From Balneolales bacterium (lineage in GTDB: Bacteria; Bacteroidota; Rhodothermia; Balneolales; Natronogracilivirgulaceae), in the NCBI GenBank assembly GCA_007135895.1, contig SLHZ01000105.1:1-7874 (forward strand): 7,874 bases of DNA. Direction: 5' to 3'. The number at the start of each line of letters is the position of its first letter. Position 1 is the first letter of the stretch. The notes under the pieces are model-generated. The model made no database searches. It had not been told where the DNA came from and saw only the letters and a list, made by a program, of their open reading frames with translations. A program made the position numbers and the translations under genes. Of this stretch, positions 1 to 6,373 are shown piece after piece.

Positions 1-474
1 ATGTACCCGGAATATTTCACCATGGACATCGACAACGGGTTCAGTGATACCGTAAAACTCACGGTATTCGGTCATGACGGTTCGGTACAGTTCGGCGAAC
101 TGGCGGGTAGTCTGCATTTCCGGGTGGTCATCCATGAGATTCTGCAGGGCGATCAGCGCATTCGAAAGATGTTCCTCGGCTGTTATCAGGTCATCACTGA
201 TCTGCGCTTCCAGGGCCAGAAGGTGCATCCGATAGATATAGGCCAGCCTTTGCAGTTCGTCTTTGCCAAGCTTTCGGGTGTACTGGTCGGTCATATCGGG
301 CAGCGGCCGGTGCGAAAGCTCGTCGAACCCGGGCATACTGAGCAGGCGGGCACGATTCACATGAAGCGTAACCGGTTCAATGGTCCGGTAATCAACGGTA
401 CGCTCCCTCCCCGACACATTGGCCGGAAGGAGCAGCAACAGCACCAAAACAACGAAAGACATTTTTATAATCAT
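1..474 (-). CDS. Exported protein, N-terminal part (possibly MltD-like lytic transglycosylase)
   Basis: The frame is open from an ATG at 474 to the window edge (158 codons, C-terminus missing). The N-terminus is a clear signal peptide: MIIKM, a hydrophobic core FVVLVLLLLLP, then a small-residue cleavage region (ANVSG) at about residues 18-22. The rest is a helical, charged region; residues 80-150 include AEEHLSNALIALQNLMDD and ELYRTVMTEYREFYGI. That style resembles the segment preceding the catalytic domain in LysM/MltD-type lytic transglycosylases of Bacteroidota relatives, but the catalytic and LysM regions would lie outside the window, so the product is only a suggestion. A second Met at 462 is an alternative start; neither has a good Shine-Dalgarno sequence. 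It lies 78 bp downstream of nadE on the same strand. Export is well supported, function is not. Confidence 0.7.
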   Translation of the reverse strand, partial: MIIKMSFVVLVLLLLLPANVSGRERTVDYRTIEPVTLHVNRARLLSMPGFDELSHRPLPDMTDQYTRKLGKDELQRLAYIYRMHLLALEAQISDDLITAEEHLSNALIALQNLMDDHPEMQTTRQFAELYRTVMTEYREFYGITEPVVDVHGEIFRVH

Positions 475-510
475 GGCATGATGGGAAAAGATTTTTACTG
501 CATTAACCTT

Positions 511-540
511 GAAATTTACGCAAAAATGCATCGAAATAAA
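511..540 (-). promoter_or_regulatory. Weak candidate promoter for the exported-protein gene
   Basis: In the 78-bp gap after nadE, the minus strand carries TAAATTTC (511-518). It matches seven of eight positions of the Bacteroidota-type -7 element TAnnTTTG. A T-rich stretch containing TTGTTTT lies roughly 20 bp further upstream. The -7 element is 37 bp from the ATG at 474. T-rich matches of this kind occur often by chance; read-through from nadE is the alternative. Confidence 0.2.
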
Positions 541-552
541 ACAAGGAACCCA

Positions 553-2310
553 TCAACGATCCATCTCGTCCCAGCGATGTGCGAGTGGAAGCCGGCGTCC
601 GGATCCAAAAGCTTTGGAACTGACACGAAGACCCGGTGGCGCCTGTCTGCGTTTGTATTCGTTACCATCAACCATCCGGATGACTTTGGTGACCGTTTCT
701 TCGGGTAATCCCGATGCAATGAGTTCATCGGCTGAGCGATGATCTTCGATGAAGCCTTGCAGCACAGCGTCCAACAGCTCATATTCCGGCAACGAATCGG
801 TATCTTTCTGATCGGGTCGCAGTTCGGCGCTCGGCGGTTTTTCAAGCGTTGATAGAGGGATGACCACCCGGCCGTAATATTCGCTGTTGAGCCATCGGGA
901 GACAGCATAGACTTCGGTCTTGTACAGATCCGAGAGAACCGACAGGCCACCCGCCATATCCCCGTAGAGGGTGCAGTATCCCACAGCCAGTTCCGACTTG
1001 TTCCCGGTGTTAAGCACCATATGGCCCAATTTGTTGGACAGTGCCATCAGCAGGATTCCCCGGCACCGGCTTTGTATGTTCTCTTCTGCCACATCGAACG
1101 GCCGGCCGGCGAATAGCGGTTCGAGCAGCTCCCTGAAATGGTTAAAGGCTGTTTCAATCGACAGCTCATGGCAGGTTATACCCAGATTCCGGGCCAGTGA
1201 AAACGAATCATCCACACTCTCTTTTGATGAATAGGGCGATGGCATGGTGATACCCGTCACCCGGTCAGGACCCAGGGCCTCGACCGCAATGGCGGCGGTC
1301 AGTGCCGAGTCAATACCCCCGCTCAGTCCCAGCAAGACACCGCCGGTCATCCGGCTCTTGGCCACATAATCTTTCAAGCCAAGCACAAGTGCCTTGAAAA
1401 GCCTCTCCTCCGGCCCCGGAAATACCCTGACAGGGCTGATGCCAGGCTCCGGCAACCTGGTACTGACAGGTCTGACATCCGGTTCCGGTGAATGGGTTTT
1501 GAGAGGTCTGCCCTCAGGCTCCGGCAGGCGGAACGAACCATCATCGTCCCAGATCACATCACCGGCATCCTCCTCCAATGCAGCCAGGCGAAGGACGGGC
1601 CGGTCAGATCCGGATGGAATCACACAGCTTGAACCGTCAAAGATCAGTTCCGTGTTGGCACCTGTCTGATTCGCGTAAATCACGGGCAGCTTCAGACGGC
1701 TTGAATGCCGTATGAGCATATCTTCACGCATTTCAAGCTTTCTCCGCGTAAACGGTGATGCCGATATATTTACCAGCACCTCCGCGCCCTGCTCTTTCAG
1801 CAGATCGGCCGGCTCCACATCATAGGTATGATAATTGTATTCGTTCTGATTATTCCATATATCTTCACATATGGTTATACCCCACTTACGTCCCCCCCAT
1901 TCCACAACGCGCACCTCCCTTGCAGGCTCGAAATAACGGAACTCGTCAAAGACATCGTAGGTTGGCAGCAGTGTTTTCTGAACTTCATGCAGCAGTTTCC
2001 CGTGTTGCACCATCAAGGCGCAATTGCAGACCGGACGTCCGTGGGACAGAGGGTTGGGTCGAACACTGCCGAAAAGAAGTGCTGTTCGGCCTGAAGCTCC
2101 GATAATCTCCTCATTGGACTGCTGAATGGATTCGATAAAAGATTTCCGCTCCAGAAGGTCCATGGGAGGGTAGCCGCACGTCACCAGTTCCGGCAATATC
2201 AGCAGATCGACACGGCTCTTTTCTGCATCTTTCAGGGCTTTGAGAATCAAGCGGGTGTTACCGGCAAGGTCACCTACCGTGACATTGATTTGTTGAATGC
2301 GTATGCGCAT
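553..2310 (-). CDS. nadE: Glutamine-dependent NAD+ synthetase
   Basis: Catalyses the last step of NAD+ synthesis: ATP-dependent amidation of deamido-NAD+ with ammonia from glutamine, in the cytoplasm. The 585-residue product has both expected domains. The N-terminal nitrilase-fold glutaminase shows the Glu-Lys-Cys triad at E41 (LPELVTCGYPP), K112 (EVQKTLLPTYD) and C148 (GITICEDIW). The C-terminal synthetase has the PP-loop SGGIDS at 330-335, then MPSPYSSKES, LNTGNKSELAVGY and EKPPSAELRPDQ. The start chosen is the ATG at 2310, because family homology begins at once (RIRIQQINVTVGDLAGN); the frame is open to 2403, but the extra 31 residues are low-complexity and overlap the divergent promoter region. 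Single-polypeptide relatives are usually about 540-560 residues; the excess is largely explained by the repeated linker at residues 262-309. It is divergent from the GNAT gene. Confidence 0.97.
   Translation of the reverse strand: MRIRIQQINVTVGDLAGNTRLILKALKDAEKSRVDLLILPELVTCGYPPMDLLERKSFIESIQQSNEEIIGASGRTALLFGSVRPNPLSHGRPVCNCALMVQHGKLLHEVQKTLLPTYDVFDEFRYFEPAREVRVVEWGGRKWGITICEDIWNNQNEYNYHTYDVEPADLLKEQGAEVLVNISASPFTRRKLEMREDMLIRHSSRLKLPVIYANQTGANTELIFDGSSCVIPSGSDRPVLRLAALEEDAGDVIWDDDGSFRLPEPEGRPLKTHSPEPDVRPVSTRLPEPGISPVRVFPGPEERLFKALVLGLKDYVAKSRMTGGVLLGLSGGIDSALTAAIAVEALGPDRVTGITMPSPYSSKESVDDSFSLARNLGITCHELSIETAFNHFRELLEPLFAGRPFDVAEENIQSRCRGILLMALSNKLGHMVLNTGNKSELAVGYCTLYGDMAGGLSVLSDLYKTEVYAVSRWLNSEYYGRVVIPLSTLEKPPSAELRPDQKDTDSLPEYELLDAVLQGFIEDHRSADELIASGLPEETVTKVIRMVDGNEYKRRQAPPGLRVSSKAFGSGRRLPLAHRWDEMDR
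1384..1527 (-). repeat. 36-bp in-frame tandem repeat in the nadE linker (12-residue units)
   Basis: Between the glutaminase and synthetase domains of NadE (residues 262-309) the protein repeats every 12 residues: LPEPEGRPLKTH, SPEPDVRPVSTR, LPEPGISPVRVF and a decayed PGPEERLFKALV. Unit bounds on the DNA are 1492-1527, 1456-1491, 1420-1455 and 1384-1419. The first three share the PEP core followed five residues later by P-L or P-V; the DNA shares CTCCGG- and TCTGAC-type words at 36-bp spacing. The fourth unit already runs into the conserved FKALVLGLKDYV helix of the synthetase domain, so only about 36 residues look like added sequence. Confidence 0.8.
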
Positions 2311-2334
2311 GGATACAGACGGGACTTTATGATA

Positions 2335-2370
2335 TCTTGCAGATGATGATGAGTCAAATCTTCTGCAAGA
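2335..2370. promoter_or_regulatory. Dyad symmetry in the nadE/GNAT divergent intergenic region
   Basis: A perfect 9-bp inverted repeat, TCTTGCAGA (2335-2343) and TCTGCAAGA (2362-2370), is separated by 18 bp. It lies 25 bp upstream of the nadE ATG and 46 bp upstream of the GNAT ATG, where an operator for a dimeric regulator would be expected. No T-run follows on either strand, so it does not look like a terminator. No regulator is encoded nearby and the motif is not one I recognise; both promoters presumably lie in 2311-2415. Confidence 0.4.
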
Positions 2371-2415
2371 AGAATTACGGGATTTCACAACAAGATACGG
2401 CAATCACGCGCAATA

Positions 2416-2904
2416 ATGGTAGCTCCAGGTCAATCCGGTTGCGGACCGGACAAGCAAAATCGGTCCCATGACGCCATTGAAATCGGGTATGACGGCTTCC
2501 GTTATCTGCCGGAAGTCCGCCTGCTCAACAAGCGTGTTTTCCGCGAGAGGAGGATCATCAACCGTTTTGACCACGATCCCCTTTTGTTTCTCACCGCTCA
2601 TTGCAACGGACAGCTGGCCGGCTTCAAAATTGGATATGCGGTCAGCCGGAGTATTTTCTACTCGGCCAAAAGCGCCACGGACCCTCAGTTCCGGAAGCGT
2701 GGTGTTGCTATGCGGCTATTGGAAGCCATGGTAGAAGAGATCACCAGAATGGGTTTCAGGGAACTTCGGTTTGACGCATTTCCCGCCCATCACCCTGGCA
2801 TGCTTGTAATCGGTCTGCGATACGGCTTCAGGATCCGCCGGTTGATCTGGGACGACAAGATGAGTGACTTCCGGATACAGCTCTCCATGAAGCTGCCCAG
2901 GTGA
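2416..2904 (+). CDS. GNAT-family N-acetyltransferase
   Basis: The 162-residue protein has the GNAT fold signature. A beta-strand pair at about 56-75 (LLFLTAHCNGQLAGFKIGYA) is followed by acetyl-CoA motif A with the pyrophosphate-binding R-x-x-G-x-A sequence RKRGVA at 93-98. Helix MRLLEAMVEEITRMGFRELRFDAF comes next, and then a C-terminal motif-B-like part (VIGLRYGFRIRRLIWDD). The family transfers an acetyl group from acetyl-CoA to an amine; the substrate cannot be told from the sequence. The ATG at 2416 is the only plausible start, since the next in-frame Met is at residue 99. The first 20 or so residues look unlike the family and may be a lineage-specific extension. It is transcribed divergently from nadE and convergently with the Nudix gene, so probably as a single gene. 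Confidence 0.88.
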   Translation: MVAPGQSGCGPDKQNRSHDAIEIGYDGFRYLPEVRLLNKRVFRERRIINRFDHDPLLFLTAHCNGQLAGFKIGYAVSRSIFYSAKSATDPQFRKRGVAMRLLEAMVEEITRMGFRELRFDAFPAHHPGMLVIGLRYGFRIRRLIWDDKMSDFRIQLSMKLPR

Positions 2905-3176
2905 CAACCGGGCACGCGGTGTACGGATACAGATGGCCGGCATACGGGTGACCCAAATCGGAAGTGCGGATGAACGCCATTTGGGAATGCGGATGACTGC
3001 TATTCGGAAGTGTGGATTAACGCCATTTGGGAATGCGGATGACTGCTATTCGGAAGTGCGGATTGCCGCCATTTGGGAGTGCGGATGACGGCTATTCGGA
3101 AGTACGGATAACCCAATCGGAAGTGCGGATTTCAGGTATCAGGCGTTCCGGGGGAAGAATCGGTATCTGCAGATTC
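2905..3176. other. Convergent intergenic region with tandem array
   Basis: The 272 bp between the GNAT stop and the Nudix stop have no credible gene. They are mostly the 23-bp repeat array (2958-3139), with decayed copies in the flank at about 2916-2957. A 6-bp inverted repeat AGAATC/GATTCT (3156-3161 and 3172-3177) sits at the Nudix stop. It lacks a T-run, so I do not call it an intrinsic terminator. Confidence 0.7.
2958..3139. repeat. Minisatellite-like array of alternating 23-bp units (46-bp higher-order repeat)
   Basis: Three 46-bp repeats stand head to tail at 2958-3003, 3004-3049 and 3050-3095. Each is built of two related 23-bp halves: an A half starting TCGGAAGTGYGGAT and ending GCCAT, and a B half starting TTGGGARTGCGGATGAC and ending GCTAT. 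A 21-bp A-type copy (3096-3116) and a last 23-bp A-type copy (3117-3139) follow. The first two 46-bp units differ at only two positions. The motif ACCCAA directly before a TCGGAAGTGCGGAT unit occurs both at the left edge (2951-2956) and inside the array (3111-3116). The period is not a multiple of three and the copies are not separated by unique spacers. Confidence 0.9.
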
Positions 3177-3770
3177 TCATATGAAGCGCGGCAGTCCGGG
3201 AGGCGTGGTCATTCCCCCCTTTTTTTCAGCCTGCCAATCGTTCAGAAGATTTTTTTTCAGGTAGAGCGGGTGAACGTCTTCACAATTCAGTTGCTTCAGC
3301 GGGATCCAGTCCACATCCCGGATAATCTGTTCCTGCCGGGAGTACTCGGGATCCATGCCTTTTTGCAGTTCACCGTGCTGCCAATCGCAGCGAAAGTAGA
3401 ATTCAATGGCATGGACATGCGGCGTGACTACTTCATGCAGATACCACAGGGGTCCGGCCGATACGGTCAGTCCCGTCTCCTCGGCCATTTCCCGGCACAG
3501 AGTTCCGGTCAGAGCCTCCCCGAACTGCACTCCGCCGCCGGGTGGCATCCAGATAAGTCCTCCGGTTACGGGCGAATGCAGCTGCACCATAAGCAGGGAC
3601 TGGTCATGAATCAGCAATCCATTGACACGAGTGCGGATTTTTCCGGCATAGCGGGGGTCGGGGTCACGGGACATAGAACCTGTGTGTTTCAACTGACGGT
3701 TTTCAAGCTGTTCCTGACGGTTTTCAAGCCGTTCCTGACGGTTTTCAAGCTGTTCCTGCCGGCTGCCCAT
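3177..3770 (-). CDS. Nudix hydrolase with heptad-repeat N-terminus
   Basis: Nudix enzymes hydrolyse a nucleoside diphosphate linked to another group, using metal ions bound by the Nudix box. The box GX5EX7REUXEEXGU is fully satisfied by GVQFGEALTGTLCREMAEETGL, read as G-(5)-E-(7)-RE-M-A-EE-T-G-L. It is preceded by the usual strand and loop GLIWMPPGG. The protein is 197 residues from the ATG at 3770, which is 17 bp after the pyrG stop on the same strand, so co-transcription with pyrG is likely. The first 26 residues are three copies of a QEQLENR-type heptad. The conserved core begins only at about residue 40 (GKIRTRVNGLLI), so Met33 at 3674, which has an AGG four bases upstream, is a serious alternative start and would give a normal 165-residue enzyme. 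The substrate is unknown. No repressor-type DNA-binding domain is visible, so it is not an NrtR regulator. Confidence 0.92.
   Translation of the reverse strand: MGSRQEQLENRQERLENRQEQLENRQLKHTGSMSRDPDPRYAGKIRTRVNGLLIHDQSLLMVQLHSPVTGGLIWMPPGGGVQFGEALTGTLCREMAEETGLTVSAGPLWYLHEVVTPHVHAIEFYFRCDWQHGELQKGMDPEYSRQEQIIRDVDWIPLKQLNCEDVHPLYLKKNLLNDWQAEKKGGMTTPPGLPRFI
3696..3758. repeat. Three near-perfect 21-bp tandem repeats at the Nudix N-terminus
   Basis: Units at 3696-3716, 3717-3737 and 3738-3758 begin ACGGTTTTCAAGC and end GTTCCTG on the plus strand. The first and third are identical and the middle one differs by one base. Read on the minus strand in the Nudix frame they encode repeated R-Q-E-Q/R-L-E-N heptads, which suit a short coiled coil. 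A fourth, decayed copy (Q-L-K-H) follows. Such low divergence indicates recent duplication. Confidence 0.92.
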
Positions 3771-3787
3771 GCAGGAAAAACGACCGC

Positions 3788-5458
3788 TTATTTTTTTTCC
3801 GATTCGGTTGCGGATACCGTCTTCTTATGCTGCAGATAGACCACCCTGTCGTGTTCTTTGGCATATTTAAAAGCGGCTTTCACAAAAGAGACGAAAAGGG
3901 GATGGGGCCGGCGGACAGTGCTTTTCAATTCAGGATGAAACTGAACACCCACATACCAGGGATGGTTTTGGGCCTCAACAATTTCCACAAGGTCACGATC
4001 CGGATTCAGCCCGGTGGTATGCAGACCGAATTTTTTTAGCTGATCTCTATAGCGGTTATTCAGTTCGTAACGATGGCGGTGTCTTTCGCGGATCTCCTTT
4101 TTACCGTAGGCTTTTTCTGCCAGGGAGTTCTTCTCAAGCCGGCAGGAATAGGCCCCAAGCCTCATGGTCCCCCCTTTGTCGTTGATCTGTTTCTGGTCGA
4201 GCATCAGGTCCACAATCGGATAGGCCGTTTCCGGGTCAAATTCGGTACTGTTGGCCCCTTTCCAGCCACACACATTCCGGGCATATTCAATGACGGCGCA
4301 CTGCATGCCCAGACAAATACCCAGGAAAGGAATGCGATTTTCCCTGGCGTACTGCACCGCGGCCAGTTTTCCTTCTATGCCTCTGCCGCCGAATCCCGGG
4401 GCAACGAGGATTCCGGAAACCCCCTCCAGGCGGTGGGCCGCATTCTGGTGATTCAAATAATCGGAAGAGACCCAGCAGATATCCACCTCGCAATTATTGA
4501 CAGCGCCGCCATGTTTGAACGATTCCACGATTGACATGTAGGCATCCTGGTGATCCACATACTTCCCCACCAGTGCAATTTTTATGCGGTGATCGGGCCA
4601 GGTGACAGCCTGGACAAACTGGTTCCAGTCCGTCAGTTTCGGTTTTCCGGCACGAATATCCAGTTTGTCGATTACCCGCAGATCAAGCGCTTCTTCTTTC
4701 ATGAGCAGCGGAACCTGATAGATCGATCTGGCATCGAGTGAGGCAATGACATCTTCGACCTCCACGTTGCAGAAACGGGCAATTTTTTGCCGAATGCCAT
4801 GATCAAGCGGGATTTCTGTCCGGCAGACCAGTACATCGGGCTGCAGGCCCAGTTCATAGAGGGTTTTGACCGAGTGCTGGGTGGGTTTGGTCTTGAGTTC
4901 ACCGGCCGCCTTGAGGTAGGGCACCAGCGTCAGATGAATGGAAAGGGTATTGGTCCGACCGACATCATAGCGCAGCTGACGCATGGCTTCAATGTAGGGC
5001 AGGCCCTCGATATCGCCAACGGTACCGCCGATCTCCACGATAATGATATCGTATTTACCGGAGTCGCCGATGCTCCGCACACGTGATTTTATTTCGTCGG
5101 TGATATGAGGGATGACCTGAACCGTCTGGCCCAGATACTCTCCTTTGCGTTCCTTGGATATCACATCGTAATAGATGCGGCCGGTTGTGACGTTATTTTC
5201 CTGGGTGGTTGGTATGCCCAGAAATCGCTCATAGTGACCAAGATCCAGGTCGGTCTCGGCACCGTCATCAGTAACATAGACCTCTCCATGCTCATATGGG
5301 TTCATGGTTCCGGGATCGACATTGATATAGGGATCGAGTTTCTGGATGGTGACACGAAGACCACGTGTGGCAAGAAGAAGTCCAAGTGACGAACAGATGA
5401 TTCCCTTTCCGAGAGACGAGGTTACCCCCCCGGTCACAAAAATATATTTCGGCTCCAT
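3788..5458 (-). CDS. pyrG: CTP synthase
   Basis: Converts UTP to CTP using ATP and glutamine, the last step of de novo CTP synthesis; active as a cytoplasmic tetramer. The 556-residue protein is full length. The N-terminal synthetase domain opens with the P-loop-type GGVTSSLGKG at 10-19, then KLDPYINVDPG at 40-50, DDGAETDLDLGHYERF at 64-79 and VEIGGTVGDIE at 141-151. The C-terminal class I glutamine amidotransferase domain has the oxyanion region PGFGGRG at 354-360, the nucleophile C382 in GICLGMQ, and H508/E510 in GVQFHPE. The ATG at 5458 matches the family start (PKYIFVTGGV). It has no clear Shine-Dalgarno sequence. The Nudix gene follows 17 bp downstream. The lysine-rich tail (ESEKK) is variable in the family. 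Confidence 0.98.
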   Translation of the reverse strand: MEPKYIFVTGGVTSSLGKGIICSSLGLLLATRGLRVTIQKLDPYINVDPGTMNPYEHGEVYVTDDGAETDLDLGHYERFLGIPTTQENNVTTGRIYYDVISKERKGEYLGQTVQVIPHITDEIKSRVRSIGDSGKYDIIIVEIGGTVGDIEGLPYIEAMRQLRYDVGRTNTLSIHLTLVPYLKAAGELKTKPTQHSVKTLYELGLQPDVLVCRTEIPLDHGIRQKIARFCNVEVEDVIASLDARSIYQVPLLMKEEALDLRVIDKLDIRAGKPKLTDWNQFVQAVTWPDHRIKIALVGKYVDHQDAYMSIVESFKHGGAVNNCEVDICWVSSDYLNHQNAAHRLEGVSGILVAPGFGGRGIEGKLAAVQYARENRIPFLGICLGMQCAVIEYARNVCGWKGANSTEFDPETAYPIVDLMLDQKQINDKGGTMRLGAYSCRLEKNSLAEKAYGKKEIRERHRHRYELNNRYRDQLKKFGLHTTGLNPDRDLVEIVEAQNHPWYVGVQFHPELKSTVRRPHPLFVSFVKAAFKYAKEHDRVVYLQHKKTVSATESEKK

Positions 5459-5623
5459 CAGTCTGGTGCGGTGTTAGTGAAAGGTTGCAGAAAAATAGCA
5501 GGTTTCACCGGGTCTATCAAATCAAAAAAAAAACGGGTATGTTATGAGTCGAAAGTGAGGCCGTTTATTATATAATCATCGGCTATATAATCATCTGCGC
5601 ACTCTGCGCACTGGAACGATTTT
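5459..5623. promoter_or_regulatory. pyrG/rlmB divergent promoter region with duplicated elements
   Basis: This 165-bp region must drive both genes outward. Towards rlmB, a 12-bp direct repeat TATATAATCATC occurs at 5569-5580 and 5584-5595; each copy holds a perfect TATAAT (5571-5576 and 5586-5591), 47 and 32 bp before the ATG. A second tandem duplication, TGCGCACT followed by C or G, is at 5596-5604 and 5605-5613. No convincing -35 box stands upstream of either TATAAT. On the pyrG side there is an A-run of ten (5524-5533, T-run on the coding strand) and a 6-bp inverted pair GTGAAA/TTTCAC at about 5478-5508. The rlmB promoter is plausible; the pyrG promoter position is not resolved. Confidence 0.45.
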
Positions 5624-6373
5624 ATGGATTCTGAAGAGTATATCTATGGGCGCAATGCCGTGATGGAGCTTCTTGCACATCGTCCGGAGCAGATTACTAA
5701 ACTGTATTTACGGCAGAACCTCTCGGGCAGGCCGGTTGCGGAGCTGGAGCGGAGGGCTTCCGCTGCACGTATACCGGTTCAGCGGGTACCCGGACGAAGA
5801 CTGGCCGAAATGGTCGGCACGGTGAACGACCAGGGAGTGGTGGCACAAATCAGTGCGGGACGTTATCTGGAGCTGGAGGATTGGCTTGACCAGATCGACA
5901 TGGCGGACAGGCCGGTCCTTCTGGCTCTTGACGAAATTGAGGATCCCGGCAATTTTGGTGCAATGATCCGCAGCGCGCTGGCTTGTGGTGTGGACGGCGT
6001 GCTGGTTGCCAAGCACCGGCAGGCCCCTCTGTCTGGCGGTGTAATGAAATCATCGGCCGGTACGGTCCTGCGGATGCCGGTGATACGGGTGGTGAATCTC
6101 AACCAGTCCCTTCTTCTTCTCAAGGACAAGGGCTTCTGGATTTACGGGACCGATATGAAAGGCACTTCCGACTACCGGAAACAGCGTTATGACGCACCCA
6201 TGGTCCTGGTAGCAGGCAACGAAGAGCGGGGTTTGCGAAAGAAAACCCGGGATCACTGCGATGTGCTCCTTCGAATCCCCATGCTCAATGGTGTGGAGTC
6301 CCTGAATGTATCGGTCAGTACCGCGCTGATTTGCTACGAAATCCTACGAAACAGGCAGGTTGAGCCAGAATGA
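5624..6373 (+). CDS. rlmB: TrmH-family 23S rRNA 2'-O-methyltransferase (RlmB type)
   Basis: A SPOUT-class methyltransferase that puts a 2'-O-methyl group on a guanosine of 23S rRNA (G2251 in E. coli, in the peptidyl-transferase P loop) using S-adenosylmethionine. The N-terminal L30e-like substrate-binding domain (about 5-80) opens with YIYGRNAVMELL. The three trefoil-knot motifs are present: motif 1 EIEDPGNFGAMIRSA (about 104-118), motif 2 VAGNEERGL (196-204) and motif 3 IPMLNGVESLNVSVSTAL (218-235). The length of 249 residues is normal for RlmB. Other TrmH relatives with tRNA or unknown targets share these motifs, so the RlmB assignment is strong but not exclusive. The start is the ATG at 5624 without an obvious Shine-Dalgarno sequence. 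The last 30 bp overlap the opposing kinase-like gene. Confidence 0.92.
   Translation: MDSEEYIYGRNAVMELLAHRPEQITKLYLRQNLSGRPVAELERRASAARIPVQRVPGRRLAEMVGTVNDQGVVAQISAGRYLELEDWLDQIDMADRPVLLALDEIEDPGNFGAMIRSALACGVDGVLVAKHRQAPLSGGVMKSSAGTVLRMPVIRVVNLNQSLLLLKDKGFWIYGTDMKGTSDYRKQRYDAPMVLVAGNEERGLRKKTRDHCDVLLRIPMLNGVESLNVSVSTALICYEILRNRQVEPE

Noticed and set aside
1..708. Long plus-strand open frame of 235 codons from the left edge
   Set aside because: It is antisense to the signal-peptide protein and the end of nadE, has no recognisable family features, and the opposite strand explains the coding signal.
516..950. Minus-strand open frame overlapping the 3' part of nadE
   Set aside because: It is an alternative frame inside nadE, whose own frame is strongly conserved there (synthetase motifs).
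2311..2403. N-terminal extension of NadE to an ATG at 2403
   Set aside because: The extra 31 residues are low-complexity and overlap the dyad and divergent promoter region; family homology starts exactly at the ATG at 2310.
2958..3139. Possible CRISPR array
   Set aside because: Units are contiguous and alternate between two related 23-bp halves; there are no unique spacers and no cas genes.
3027..3839. Plus-strand open frame of 270 codons
   Set aside because: It starts inside the repeat array and runs antisense through the Nudix gene. The complete Nudix box and family homology are on the minus strand.
4073..4534. Plus-strand open frame of 153 codons inside pyrG
   Set aside because: Antisense shadow of the conserved CTP synthase amidotransferase domain.
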